This document shows positions 21,101 to 29,083 of a stretch of DNA of 39,961 nucleotides, piece after piece. The number at the start of each line of letters is the position of its first letter. The stretch's first letter is position 1. The notes below the pieces were generated by a model, which searched no databases, had not been told where the DNA came from, and saw only the letters and a program-made list of their open reading frames with translations. A program made the translations under genes and the position numbers. The DNA comes from an uncultured Eubacteriaceae bacterium (lineage in GTDB: Bacteria; Bacillota; Clostridia; Lachnospirales; CAG-274): contig CAMVJD010000026.1 in NCBI GenBank assembly GCA_947167715.1, forward strand, positions 1-39,961. Direction: 5' to 3'.

Positions 21101-21562
21101 TTATTTTGCAATAATGTCTTTTTCCGTCAGCCAAAACGGCGGGGCAAGCATAGGTATACCATGTATGTGATATAACCGCGGAAGTATCGGACCGATAACA
21201 GTCCAATCATCAACACGAAACACACGGTAATCGCTGTTGTGGGTATCAAATTCTTCTCCTATGGAATAGGCAACATCCTCGCCGTAAAAGACAAATTTAT
21301 TCTCCAAAAGAAAGTCGTAATCAAACATATCCGTAAATTCCTTGTCGGAAATATCACTTATTAATTTTACATAGCCGTTATCGGTTTTCCATGAAAAATC
21401 CGTTACCGCGCAGTAATCACAAATTATATAGCTGCGGTTTTGGCGTTTAAGCTGTTTTTCCGTGACCGTAAATTTGACGGGTGGGAAAACAATAATGGTT
21501 ATTACAAAATAAAGTGCCGCAAGCATAAAAAGCTTTATTGCAAATTTTTTGCGTTTTGACAT
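21101..21562 (-). CDS. Hypothetical protein with one N-terminal membrane helix
   Basis: I do not recognise the family. Seen: a basic start (MSKRKKFAIK) followed by one hydrophobic helix (LFMLAALYFVITIIVF, about residues 11-27), then about 125 residues of extracytoplasmic-type polar sequence with one CxxC (ICDYCAV). There is no lipobox. The ribosome binding site AAGGAGCTTTGAT is good. It follows the GNAT gene by one base and seems the last gene of the DUF4321-maf-GNAT unit before the toxin-antitoxin pair. A membrane-anchored protein facing outward is the likely form. Confidence 0.8.
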   Translation of the reverse strand: MSKRKKFAIKLFMLAALYFVITIIVFPPVKFTVTEKQLKRQNRSYIICDYCAVTDFSWKTDNGYVKLISDISDKEFTDMFDYDFLLENKFVFYGEDVAYSIGEEFDTHNSDYRVFRVDDWTVIGPILPRLYHIHGIPMLAPPFWLTEKDIIAK

Positions 21563-21563
21563 A

Positions 21564-22043
21564 TCAAAGCTCCTTATAAAACACCACTATATCCTCATAT
21601 TCGCCGTTTTTCATCAAAAAGCCCTTTGGTATGGTGCCAAGGGCGGTAAAGCCCAGACTTTCGTACAAATGCCTTGCGGAAAGGTTTGTTTTTACCACGG
21701 CATTGAACTGCAATATCCCAAAGCGCAGTTCCTTGGCCTTTTTAAGGCAGTCGGTCACCAGCTTGCGGCCTATGCCCCTGCTGCGCTGGTTTGATTTTAC
21801 GGCATAGCTTGCATTTGATATATGCCCGCAGCGCCCAACATTATTGGGGTGCAGGATATAAAGTCCCAAAATCTCGCCGTTTTCCTCGCAAACGCCCGTA
21901 AAGGACTGGGCGGAGAAAAACTCCCGTGCGCCGTCCTCGGTAAGCGTTTCCTTTTGCGGAAAGGCGATGCCCTCTTCAACTATTTCGTTCCAGATCGCAG
22001 TCATCTGCGGTATATCATCGGTTGTAAATTCTCTTATTATCAT
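21564..22043 (-). CDS. GNAT family N-acetyltransferase
   Basis: Acetyl-CoA dependent acetyltransferase. Seen: the N-terminal MIIREFTTDDIPQMTAIWNE, the acetyl-CoA binding motif A as QRSRGIGRKLVTDCL, and the C-terminal FNAVVKTNLSARHLYESLGF with the conserved Asn and Tyr. The IWNE and YVSxxxRGxG-type pattern is close to the phosphinothricin/L-amino acid acetyltransferase subgroup, but the substrate cannot be fixed. Length 159 aa is normal. Its ATG overlaps the maf stop (ATGA), so the two are translationally coupled. Confidence 0.92.
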   Translation of the reverse strand: MIIREFTTDDIPQMTAIWNEIVEEGIAFPQKETLTEDGAREFFSAQSFTGVCEENGEILGLYILHPNNVGRCGHISNASYAVKSNQRSRGIGRKLVTDCLKKAKELRFGILQFNAVVKTNLSARHLYESLGFTALGTIPKGFLMKNGEYEDIVVFYKEL

Positions 22044-22624
22044 TTTGTTATTTCCCTTATGCCCGTTACTACTTTTACTATCGGCAAGCCGACAATGGTG
22101 TAAAAATCGCCCTTTATGCCCTCGGCAAGCACCGCGCCGCGCTCCTGTATGCCGTAGGCGCCCGCCTTGTCCATTGGCTCACCCGTGGCGATATAGCTTT
22201 TAATTTCCTCATCCGTCAAATCGCGGAAAAATACCTCCGCGCCGTCCGTAAATGTCATATCCTTAACGCCGTTTTCGCCAAAATAAATAAGCGTAACGCC
22301 CGTGTAGACAAAATGGCTGCGCCCCGACAGGCTTTTAAGCATTTCAAAGGCCTCGTCCGCATCCTTGGGTTTGCCCAAAACGGCGTCATCACGCGCAACA
22401 AGTGTGTCGGCGGCGATAATAACGGTGTCCTCGCTAAAACTGTCCTTTATTTTGTCAAAGACCGCAAAGCCCTTGCGCCTTGAAAGCTCGGCAACTATTT
22501 TGTCGGGCGGGGTGCCCGTTTCGTAGCTTTCGTCCACATCTGCGGTAATAACGGTGTATTCAATATCTATTTGTTTTAAAAGCTCCTGCCTGCGCGGGGA
22601 GCCGGATGCAAGTATGTATTTCAT
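22040..22624 (-). CDS. maf: Maf family nucleoside triphosphate pyrophosphatase
   Basis: House-cleaning pyrophosphatase that hydrolyses dTTP/UTP or modified nucleotides; in Bacillus, Maf overproduction blocks septation. Seen: the signature LASGSPRRQELL at the N-terminus, VDESYETGTPP, the AADTLVARDDAVLGKP catalytic segment with the Asp of the DTLV motif, and the C-terminal GAYGIQERGAVL plus the FYTIVGLP strand. Length 194 aa is normal. ATG 22624 has GAGGAAGAAA upstream; an ATG at 22636 overlaps the upstream stop but lacks a ribosome binding site. It is the second gene of the unit led by the DUF4321-type gene. Confidence 0.95.
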   Translation of the reverse strand: MKYILASGSPRRQELLKQIDIEYTVITADVDESYETGTPPDKIVAELSRRKGFAVFDKIKDSFSEDTVIIAADTLVARDDAVLGKPKDADEAFEMLKSLSGRSHFVYTGVTLIYFGENGVKDMTFTDGAEVFFRDLTDEEIKSYIATGEPMDKAGAYGIQERGAVLAEGIKGDFYTIVGLPIVKVVTGIREITK

Positions 22625-22632
22625 TTTCTTCC

Positions 22633-22881
22633 TCATAATTTTTTGTAAAGTATTATTGCAATTACCATGCCGATTATGCCCGCTATGGTCAGATTTATCG
22701 TAAGTCCAAAGGTGAATGTCATAAACGACAGGTCAAGAAAAAACGGGTTTGTCAGGCCAATGCTTTTGCCGTAGTTGAGCCACCACAAAAACGGTACCTT
22801 GCCCAGAACATCGCCGATAAAGCCGCCTATCACAAGCCCCGAAATAAGGGTAAGAAAAAAGGTTATATTGTTTTTTTTCAT
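22633..22881 (-). CDS. DUF4321-type small membrane protein
   Basis: Small protein of 82 aa with two hydrophobic helices, about residues 8-25 (FFLTLISGLVIGGFIGDVL) and 56-78 (FGLTINLTIAGIIGMVIAI). Known: DUF4321 proteins have this two-helix layout with a GGxxG in the first helix and a TFGxxxNxxxxxIIG pattern in the second, and are often encoded next to maf in Clostridia. Both patterns are seen here. GAGGAGATCCTT is an excellent ribosome binding site. It leads the operon with maf and the acetyltransferase. The role is unknown. Confidence 0.88.
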   Translation of the reverse strand: MKKNNITFFLTLISGLVIGGFIGDVLGKVPFLWWLNYGKSIGLTNPFFLDLSFMTFTFGLTINLTIAGIIGMVIAIILYKKL

Positions 22882-22913
22882 AAGGATCTCCTCTGTAAAA
22901 TGTTATTGTATTT

Positions 22914-22942
22914 ATTTTATACTTTTTTGCGGAAAAATTCAA
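22914..22942 (-). promoter_or_regulatory. Promoter of the DUF4321-maf operon
   Basis: Minus strand: TTGAAT (22942-22937), 17 bases, TAAAAT (22919-22914). The start codon of the first gene is 33 bases downstream of the -10. Confidence 0.6.
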
Positions 22943-22955
22943 TAGATATTTTGAG

Positions 22956-22995
22956 TTTGAGTTTCCCCATTTCCGAAAAAATGGGGAAACTCAAA
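22956..22995. repeat. Perfect 17-bp inverted repeat between divergent promoters
   Basis: TTTGAGTTTCCCCATTT (22956-22972) and its exact complement AAATGGGGAAACTCAAA (22979-22995) flank a CCGAAA loop. No T-run follows on either strand. The right arm recurs exactly at 28173-28189, upstream of another promoter. Both copies sit 11-15 bases before a -35 element on the plus strand. Confidence 0.9.
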
Positions 22996-23006
22996 TTAAA
23001 AGTATA

Positions 23007-23035
23007 TTGTAAAAGCTTTAAAAATATGATATAAT
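23007..23035 (+). promoter_or_regulatory. Promoter of the stalk-domain protein gene
   Basis: TTGTAA at 23007-23012, 17 bases, TATAAT at 23030-23035. The right arm of the 17-bp inverted repeat ends 11 bases before the -35. Confidence 0.7.
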
Positions 23036-23127
23036 ATTCAATGAATTACTTGGATAAACTTAAAAAAGCGAAAATTTTGTCTGACCCGATTTTCGCAGTA
23101 CACGTTTATCCGGAAAGGATAGAAAAA

Positions 23128-24531
23128 ATGAAAAGAAAAATTATTGCATCGGCAATGACACTTGCGCTTGCGGCAGGTATATGCGGCAGCGTGTATGCAG
23201 CGGAAAAAGCGGTGGAGCTGCAGATCAACAACCCCGTAATGAAAATAAACGGCGAGGAAAAGACTATTGATGCACCGCCCGTTATTAAAAACGGACGTAC
23301 TCTGGTACCCGTAAGAGCTATTGTTGAGGCACTTGACGGTACTGTTGACTGGAATGGTGAAACAAAGACAGCCACCCTGGTATCGGGCGATAACAAAATA
23401 GAGCTTACAATAGACAGCACTACGGCTAAACTTAACGGCGAAGAAAAGTCACTTGATACCGCACCCGTTATAATCGACAGCAGAACTATGCTTCCGCTCA
23501 GATTTATTGCGGAGGGATTTGGCTATCAAACGGATTGGGAGGCACAGACAAAGACTATCTACGTTTCGGGTGCAAGCGAAGAGCAGCCCGAAGAAAAAGA
23601 GACAGTTTCAAGCGAAAATGACAATATAGGCGTTCAAAAGAACCATAAGCAGGTAATAAACAGCGACGGCTGTGACACCTTTACCCAAATAGTGGATAAG
23701 CTTACCGAGGGTCAGGCTTATACAAATGTAAAGCTTGGCGAAACCGATGTGCTTTTGGCAGCAGACAGCGTATTTGGCGCTGACGGCCACCATAATGCCG
23801 CAGAGGCAGAGGTATTTATTTACGAGGACGGAAAGGTGAAATATCTCGGCTCGGTAGCAAGCGGCGGCTCGGCAAATCCCATTGCCGAAAAGGACGGAAT
23901 GCTCTACACGGCAGGACATCACTATATCGGCAAGCATACCGTAACGGACGGCGCGCTTGTGACTGTTGAGGAAGCGTGGGAGACTTTTGATACCGAGGGA
24001 AATGTAACCTATCATTACAGCTCGGACGACGGCGGTGATTATACAAATATAAGCAGCGAAGAGGCACAGAAGATATATAATGATCTTTATGAAGAATATG
24101 CCGAAACAAAAATGCTTGATTTTGATGTTGAGGGTGCCGAAAAAGAGCAGCCTGTGACCGTTTCCTTAAAGGAAAATAAGGAAGAGGCAGAAAAGCAGAT
24201 AAAGGCAGCTTTGCAGGAAAGATTTGAGGAAGTTTACGGCAAAAAGTTTGACGAGGCAAAAATCAAAGTAAACAAGATCTACACCGCAAAGGAAGAGCAG
24301 GAATTTGAACCGTTAAAGGAGCTGGAGCTTGGCGAAAACGATGTGGCTTTTGAGGCAAGTTATGACCTTAAGCCCGCAAAGGATGCAAGCGAGGATGATA
24401 TAAATCTTATGCTTATACCAAACGGCGAATATGACGAAAAGTCGGGCTGGATAACGGATTGCTCACGTCTTGGCGTTCTTCGTGCCGACGGTGACGGCTA
24501 TAAGCTTGCAAATCTTGGCACAGGCTGGTAA
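23128..24531 (+). CDS. Secreted stalk-domain (copper amine oxidase N-terminal-like) protein
   Basis: Seen: a Sec signal peptide (MKRKIIASAMTLALAAGICG, cleavage after VYAAE), then two copies of the stalk domain, marked by PVMKINGEEK...PPVIKNGRTLVPVRAIVEALDG and AKLNGEEK...APVIIDSRTMLPLRFIAEGFG, each closing with a DW(N/E) turn. This PF07833-type domain is common in exported proteins of Firmicutes. The remaining 300 residues form an acidic, Glu- and Lys-rich domain with no motif known to me, ending in YKLANLGTGW. The longer frame from 23041 adds 29 residues before the signal peptide and lacks a ribosome binding site; AAAGGATAG precedes ATG 23128. It is probably a cell-surface or secreted binding protein, cotranscribed with the lipoprotein gene. 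Confidence 0.9.
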   Translation: MKRKIIASAMTLALAAGICGSVYAAEKAVELQINNPVMKINGEEKTIDAPPVIKNGRTLVPVRAIVEALDGTVDWNGETKTATLVSGDNKIELTIDSTTAKLNGEEKSLDTAPVIIDSRTMLPLRFIAEGFGYQTDWEAQTKTIYVSGASEEQPEEKETVSSENDNIGVQKNHKQVINSDGCDTFTQIVDKLTEGQAYTNVKLGETDVLLAADSVFGADGHHNAAEAEVFIYEDGKVKYLGSVASGGSANPIAEKDGMLYTAGHHYIGKHTVTDGALVTVEEAWETFDTEGNVTYHYSSDDGGDYTNISSEEAQKIYNDLYEEYAETKMLDFDVEGAEKEQPVTVSLKENKEEAEKQIKAALQERFEEVYGKKFDEAKIKVNKIYTAKEEQEFEPLKELELGENDVAFEASYDLKPAKDASEDDINLMLIPNGEYDEKSGWITDCSRLGVLRADGDGYKLANLGTGW

Positions 24532-24562
24532 TAAGTATATTTCAAAAAGGTGATCTTGTAAT

Positions 24563-25051
24563 ATGAAAAAGAAAATATTTGCGTTGGCAGCTGCTATGGT
24601 TATTGGGCTTATGAGCGCAGGCTGCGGTGCGGGTCAAGGCACAGCGCAGGAAAACACGCAGGAAAACACGCAGGAAGATATAAAAACATTTATTGACGTG
24701 ACCGACGACGGTCTTGTTGCAAACTTCGATAAATCGGAAGAAGGAATAGGCGGCAGCTCAGGCATTACAATAGGTGACGGCGAATATCTTGTTGTAGATT
24801 CCGGGCTTTCGGAGGGCAAGGTTCGTGTAACGGTCACAAGTGGCGGCTCGGACATAAATAAGGTGCCGACCGAGGATACAAGTACAATGCCGACCATAGA
24901 CCATGAGTGTGAGGGCGTTGGCGAAACGGAATACGGTATGATAGCTCCCGGCGATTATATGGTAAATGTTAGTGTTACCGAAAAAGCAAGCGGAAAGATC
25001 AACTTTATTATCAAGTCCGATGAAACATCCGCCGAAACAAAAACGCAGTAA
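24563..25051 (+). CDS. Lipoprotein, 162 aa
   Basis: Seen: a type II signal peptide (MKKKIFALAAAMVIGLMSAGC) with the lipobox MSAGC, so Cys21 should be lipidated and the protein held on the outer face of the membrane. A repeated AQENTQENTQED linker follows, encoded by a near-exact DNA repeat of a 12-base unit, then a beta-rich domain (ISSxG... DGEYLVVDSGLSEGKVRVTV... APGDYMVNVSVTEKASGK). The last domain resembles small immunoglobulin-like exported domains, though no family is assigned. AAAGGTGATCTTGTA gives the start. It follows the stalk-domain gene by 31 bases and ends before a terminator. Confidence 0.85.
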   Translation: MKKKIFALAAAMVIGLMSAGCGAGQGTAQENTQENTQEDIKTFIDVTDDGLVANFDKSEEGIGGSSGITIGDGEYLVVDSGLSEGKVRVTVTSGGSDINKVPTEDTSTMPTIDHECEGVGETEYGMIAPGDYMVNVSVTEKASGKINFIIKSDETSAETKTQ

Positions 25052-25100
25052 AAGACACGAATACTTTGCGGTATCGATATAAGTACGCAAAATAAGAAAA

Positions 25101-25149
25101 CCCCGAAAACTCGTCTTGCACAGCTTGATGAGCTTTTGGGGCTTTTTTG
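25101..25149. terminator. Terminator between convergent genes
   Basis: CCCCGAAAACTCGTC (25101-25115) pairs with GATGAGCTTTTGGGG (25127-25141) with two G-U pairs and one mismatch, and is followed by CTTTTTT. The minus strand also has a T-rich run after the stem, so it can serve both the lipoprotein gene and the gene at 25202. Confidence 0.8.
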
Positions 25150-25201
25150 TTATCCGTTTTTTTATTATTTTTCGGCTTATGCGTTTTTAAAATTTTACTG
25201 T

Positions 25202-25615
25202 TCAGTCCTTTGGGGACCAGCTTGGCTGAACATCTTCGACGACAATATTCTCGTCCACCTTTACAACTACCTGATAGTCATCCTCGTATACTATTTCCCC
25301 GGGGAAATTGGTATAAACCACATAATAGGCATGGTTATAGCGCTCCAGCAGCCATAAAAGCGGTTGTACCATTTTCATCATCATTTCGGTGTTTTCCGTT
25401 TTAAAATAGCATATAACCTTTTCCTGGCGTCTGCATTGCGGCGGCCACGGCAGCTCTTCCGCAAACCATTCGTCTATCTCCTTAAACAGCCCCGTGTCTT
25501 CTTCGTCCATTACACCGTTTGCGACCAATTGGTTTAACATACTGAAAATTCCCTTGCCGGTTCTTGTGTTTGCGGCAAGCTCCTTGCCCTGTATCCTGCA
25601 ATATTTAAATTTCAT
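25202..25615 (-). CDS. Hypothetical protein, 137 aa
   Basis: I do not recognise the family. Seen: the opening MKFKYCRIQGKELAANTRTGKG, a charged central part with WFAEELPWPPQC, and the closing VVVKVDENIVVEDVQPSW. No signal peptide or membrane helix. The composition (Trp-, Tyr- and Glu-rich, 6 Cys or Met patches) suggests a compact soluble protein. CGGGAGGTGTCAAAGCATT gives a strong ribosome binding site. It is a single gene, convergent with the lipoprotein gene and downstream of the EAL gene by 130 bases; a weak stem AAACCA/TGGTTT lies between them. Confidence 0.75.
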   Translation of the reverse strand: MKFKYCRIQGKELAANTRTGKGIFSMLNQLVANGVMDEEDTGLFKEIDEWFAEELPWPPQCRRQEKVICYFKTENTEMMMKMVQPLLWLLERYNHAYYVVYTNFPGEIVYEDDYQVVVKVDENIVVEDVQPSWSPKD

Positions 25616-25748
25616 AATGCTTTGACACCTCCCGCTCGGTATACTGATGCCACCGTGGTTTTACCGATATTTTCATTTCTATGGACATTATAAACCATTA
25701 TTTTTGGTTTATGTGTTTGCGGCAATAATAGCCATTAAAAACCATAGC

Positions 25749-27908
25749 TTAATCAGAGATATAATTATCTTTCCAGCTTAAAAAATCCTTAAATTCAAGC
25801 GGCTTTGCATAATAATAGCCCTGGAAGCTATGGACATTGTAGCTTTGAAGGATATCTCTCATCCCCGCGGTTTCGATGCCCTCCACGCATACCTGCGCAT
25901 CAAAGGTCAATGCCAGCCCGACAAAGGACTTTATAAGCTCGCGCTCTTTTCCGTCGATCTCTATGCTGCGTACAAAGCTGCGGTCTATTTTTATGTAGTC
26001 AAAGGGCAGGCTTTTTACTATACCTATAGAAGAAAAGCCGGTTCCAAAGTCGTCAAGAGCTATTCTTACGCCCTTTCCGCGCAGATTTACGGAAATGTTT
26101 TTTAAAAGCTCCATATCAAGCAGTCTGCATCGCTCGGTTATCTCAAAGCAAAGATGGTTGGGCGGGTAGTTCGTTTCGTTGAGTACCCTTTCGACCATAT
26201 CCACAAAATCGGCCTTTTCCAGCTGGGTGTAAGAAAGATTTACATTTACCGTAAAATCGGGGCACTTTTCAAGTATCTTTTTTGCATCCAAAAGCGCTGT
26301 TTTTATTATCCATTCGCCAAGGTCGGGGAAAAGCGGGTCTTTTTCAAGCAGCGGAATAAAGTCATCGGGCGGCACTACGCCGTATTCGTCGTTGCGCCAG
26401 CGTAAAAGTGCCTCCGCGCCTATAAGCTTTTCCGTTCGGGAATCCACCACGGGCTGATACAGCAGATAAAAGCCGCTGTATTCCTTCATTATGGAGGCTC
26501 TGATAACATGGAAGCGTTCTATGCGGTGCTTGTTTTCGTCGCTGATGTTGTTGCAAAATTCAACAAGATCACCCTGCTTGCGCTGCTTTGATTCGGCATA
26601 GGCAAAATTAAGGCAGGAATATACCGTGCGGTAGTCTACGTTAAAATTATCCACATTTATAACGCTTGCGTTAAGGTCAAGTATTATCTCCCTGCCTTCA
26701 ACGGACGAGCCAGCACGAAAGGCTGCGCGAAGCTCGGCGTACATTTCCTTGAGCTCCTGCAAGTCGCATCTTGTTATAATGGCAAATTTTGTGCCGTCAA
26801 GTCTGTATACGGCACCCTTATAGCCCGTGTGCTTAAAAATGTATCTTCCGAAATTTTGCAGTATTTTATTGCCGAAATCGTAGCCGTATATCTCATTTAT
26901 TTCCGAAAACTTGCTTATGCCCACAAGCATGATGCGTCCCGTTTTTTTGTTGTCAAGTGCCCACTGTATATCCTCAAAAAAGCCATATTGATTGCGCAGC
27001 CCCGTAAGCTGATCTATACGGCCGTGGACGCTGTGATTTTTGGCTGAACCGCAGAAATAATCGCAGTTTCCGTTTGCGTCGCGCAGTATGATGCCGTGAC
27101 AGGTGCATAAGTCGTATTGGCCGTCAAACCTCATGGCGCGGTACTGCATATTAAGCGAAGATGTACGTCCGCTGAATACATCTTTCATGGCATTCATAAA
27201 GGTCACCTTGTCATCGGGGTGCAGTTTTTCACTCCAGACCTTGTCTGCGCAGTACATATATTCAGACGGTATATTAAAATGCGCCACGGTCGCCTTGGAC
27301 CAGCGTGAATAATCGTGTCTTACATCGCACACAAAAATATATGACCCGTCCGAGACCGCAGACAAAGCCTCGAACAGCCTGTCCAGAATAATTTTTCTTT
27401 CTTCGGGTATCGGCGTTATTTTGCCTTGCGCCAGCTTATCGCCGATGGCATCCTGCGAAATTTCCTGTGGCATATCATCAGGAGCTGCCTGCTCTTGCTG
27501 TCTGTGGCGCACCTCGTCATCTATGTTTTTTACGCCCAGAATAAAGTATTCATTTCCTTTGCACGGGCCCTTTAAAAGGCGCAGGGTATAGTACACGGGC
27601 GTGCCGTCCAAAATATAGCGGTATTCTATATTTTTGGCTGTACCCTTTTCCAGCTGCAAAAGAAAATTTGTTCTTGTCATATCCTGCTTAAAGATATGCC
27701 TGTCCGCTTCAAAAATGACCTTATCGACATCCTCTGCAAGGTCCTTGAAAAAATCGTCGCCGCTTTGGATGATATGCAATGTCTGTGAAGCTTCATCGAC
27801 CGAACAGCATATATATTTATTGGTAATGGCATTGACATAATAAACGCCTTTGTAATCCATAAGCAGCGTTTTTGTTAATTGATTGATGATCTCCCGATCG
27901 TTGTTCAT
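25749..27908 (-). CDS. c-di-GMP phosphodiesterase: sensor, degenerate GGDEF and EAL domains
   Basis: Seen: a PAS-like N-terminal half (about residues 1-290, with KTLLMDYKGVYYVNAITNKYI and a second sensor-type region), a GGDEF domain starting at RIDQLTGLRNQYGFF whose signature reads RLDGTKF in place of GGDEF (near residue 365), and an EAL domain with all key motifs: EALLRW (near 493), NVNLSYTQL, CFEITE, ALDDFGTGFSSI (near 617) and IKIDRSFV. Known: the intact EAL set is needed for c-di-GMP hydrolysis, and degenerate GGDEF domains often act as GTP sensors. The protein should degrade c-di-GMP rather than make it. No membrane segment is seen, so it is cytoplasmic. ATG 27908 has GGAGGGACAAT upstream; the longer frame does not. 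It has its own promoter. Confidence 0.95.
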   Translation of the reverse strand: MNNDREIINQLTKTLLMDYKGVYYVNAITNKYICCSVDEASQTLHIIQSGDDFFKDLAEDVDKVIFEADRHIFKQDMTRTNFLLQLEKGTAKNIEYRYILDGTPVYYTLRLLKGPCKGNEYFILGVKNIDDEVRHRQQEQAAPDDMPQEISQDAIGDKLAQGKITPIPEERKIILDRLFEALSAVSDGSYIFVCDVRHDYSRWSKATVAHFNIPSEYMYCADKVWSEKLHPDDKVTFMNAMKDVFSGRTSSLNMQYRAMRFDGQYDLCTCHGIILRDANGNCDYFCGSAKNHSVHGRIDQLTGLRNQYGFFEDIQWALDNKKTGRIMLVGISKFSEINEIYGYDFGNKILQNFGRYIFKHTGYKGAVYRLDGTKFAIITRCDLQELKEMYAELRAAFRAGSSVEGREIILDLNASVINVDNFNVDYRTVYSCLNFAYAESKQRKQGDLVEFCNNISDENKHRIERFHVIRASIMKEYSGFYLLYQPVVDSRTEKLIGAEALLRWRNDEYGVVPPDDFIPLLEKDPLFPDLGEWIIKTALLDAKKILEKCPDFTVNVNLSYTQLEKADFVDMVERVLNETNYPPNHLCFEITERCRLLDMELLKNISVNLRGKGVRIALDDFGTGFSSIGIVKSLPFDYIKIDRSFVRSIEIDGKERELIKSFVGLALTFDAQVCVEGIETAGMRDILQSYNVHSFQGYYYAKPLEFKDFLSWKDNYISD

Positions 27909-27957
27909 TATTGTCCCTCCGCTCAAGCTATTTTTAGGGCTCTTCTTATATATTATA

Positions 27958-27986
27958 AGTATATCATATTAAAAAAAATAAATCAA
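27958..27986 (-). promoter_or_regulatory. Promoter of the EAL gene
   Basis: Minus strand: TTGATT (27986-27981), 17 bases containing a T8 run, TATACT (27963-27958). About 50 bases of leader precede the start codon. Confidence 0.65.
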
Positions 27987-28020
27987 GTGGCGGCGTTACG
28001 AAAATAGGGCAAAATTGATT

Positions 28021-28096
28021 TTGGCAAGCCCCGCAAATAATTTCGGCTTACAGCGGGATATACGCTGACGCCGAAAAACATTTGCGTGTTTGCCAA
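28021..28096. repeat. Long nested hairpin between divergent promoters
   Basis: TTGGCAA (28021-28027) with TTGCCAA (28090-28096), CGCAAAT (28032-28038) with ATTTGCG (28080-28086), TTTCGGC (28041-28047) with GCCGAAA (28070-28076), and AGCG/CGCT inside. No gene nearby needs a terminator here. The CGCAAAT/ATTTGCG stem with the AAACATTTG strand resembles the hairpin after valS. Further small palindromes follow to 28160. Confidence 0.8.
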
Positions 28097-28172
28097 GATC
28101 CCTACCGGAATTTCGGCGGCAGAGGCAGAGCCTGTACGCGCTTGCGCGCATTTCAAGCAAAAATCACACAGA

Positions 28173-28233
28173 AAATGGGGAAACTCAAAAAAAACAAAGT
28201 CCTATTGACATGATTTGTAAATTGTTGTAATAT
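28173..28233 (+). promoter_or_regulatory. Promoter of the zinc-ribbon/rhomboid operon with shared upstream motif
   Basis: TTGACA at 28205-28210, 17 bases, TAATAT at 28228-28233. Fifteen bases before the -35 lies AAATGGGGAAACTCAAA (28173-28189), identical to the right arm of the inverted repeat upstream of the promoter at 23007. A leader of about 90 bases with small hairpins (CCTGTAACAGG; GCGAC/GTCGT) follows and precedes AAGGAGGATAAT. Confidence 0.75.
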
Positions 28234-28329
28234 TTATAGTAGGGCAATATTTTTTTAGGGGGGCCTGTAACAGGTGTGCGACAAGCCCGTCGTAAGGGGG
28301 ACCCTTTAATAATTTAAGGAGGATAATAT

Positions 28330-29070
28330 ATGTTTTGTCGTTATTGTGGTAAAGAAATACCCGAGGGAAGTGTATGTGACTGCCAAAAACAAAATTTAGA
28401 GCAGGCAGCTGTTGAGGGGCAGGAAGCGGAGGCAGGTGTGCAGCAGGGTGCGCAGGCCGCAAATACCGTAAATGTAAGCATTGATATAGGCGGTTTAAAG
28501 GATATTTTTGCCGTTGCGGTCACAAGACCTGTTTCGGTGATAGACTATGCGCTTGCAAATGCGCAGAAAACTCCGCAGTTTATAACAGGCGTGATATATT
28601 TGATAATAATGTTTTTACTGCCCGTTATAGAGTTTAATGTGCTGCTTGGCGATTATGCAAAGCATTTTCCGGTTGGAAAGTCAGCTTTTTTAGTTCTTTT
28701 GGCGGCTGTCATATGCAGGACTGTAGTTGCGGTTTTGCCGTTTGCGGCATCGCTTGGCAAAAAAAGTATCAAGGATCTGTTTGCGCTTGTATGTGCGGCA
28801 ACGGCTCTCCCCTGTATATTAAGGGTGATACTTACCGTAACGCTTCTTATAAAGTGGGGTCCGCTTATTATAATAGCAGCAATAATATACGGCTGTATAT
28901 GCTTTGTGCTTGACTATGAAATAATAAAAACCACTACCGAAAAGAAAAATGCCGCGCTTTGGATATTTGTTCTGGCAGAGCTTCTTTCGGGTCTTGTGAT
29001 ATACCTTATCTGCAAGGGTGTGGTACAGGATGCTTCAAATAGCTTGATGAGCAGCTTATATATGTTTTAA
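28330..29070 (+). CDS. Zinc-ribbon membrane protein
   Basis: Seen: an N-terminal zinc ribbon of the form C-x2-C-x9-C-x-C (Cys3, Cys6, Cys16, Cys18), a Gln/Ala-rich linker to about residue 50, then five or so transmembrane helices (LIIMFLLPVIEFNVLL; FLVLLAAVICRTVVAVL; ALVCAATALPCILRVIL; WGPLIIIAAIIYGCICFVL; LWIFVLAELLSGLVIYLI). This layout resembles Yip1-like or other zinc-ribbon membrane proteins of Clostridia; no enzyme motif is present. AAGGAGGATAATAT precedes ATG. It is the first gene of a three-gene unit with another zinc-ribbon protein and a rhomboid protease. Confidence 0.85.
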   Translation: MFCRYCGKEIPEGSVCDCQKQNLEQAAVEGQEAEAGVQQGAQAANTVNVSIDIGGLKDIFAVAVTRPVSVIDYALANAQKTPQFITGVIYLIIMFLLPVIEFNVLLGDYAKHFPVGKSAFLVLLAAVICRTVVAVLPFAASLGKKSIKDLFALVCAATALPCILRVILTVTLLIKWGPLIIIAAIIYGCICFVLDYEIIKTTTEKKNAALWIFVLAELLSGLVIYLICKGVVQDASNSLMSSLYMF

Positions 29071-29083
29071 AGGAGGATAAAAA

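Noticed and set aside
22956..22995. 17-bp inverted repeat as an intrinsic terminator
   Set aside because: No T-run follows on either strand and both flanking genes point away from it.
28250..28310. Possible riboswitch in the leader of the zinc-ribbon operon
   Set aside because: Small hairpins are present but no known riboswitch core (such as the c-di-GMP motifs) could be matched.
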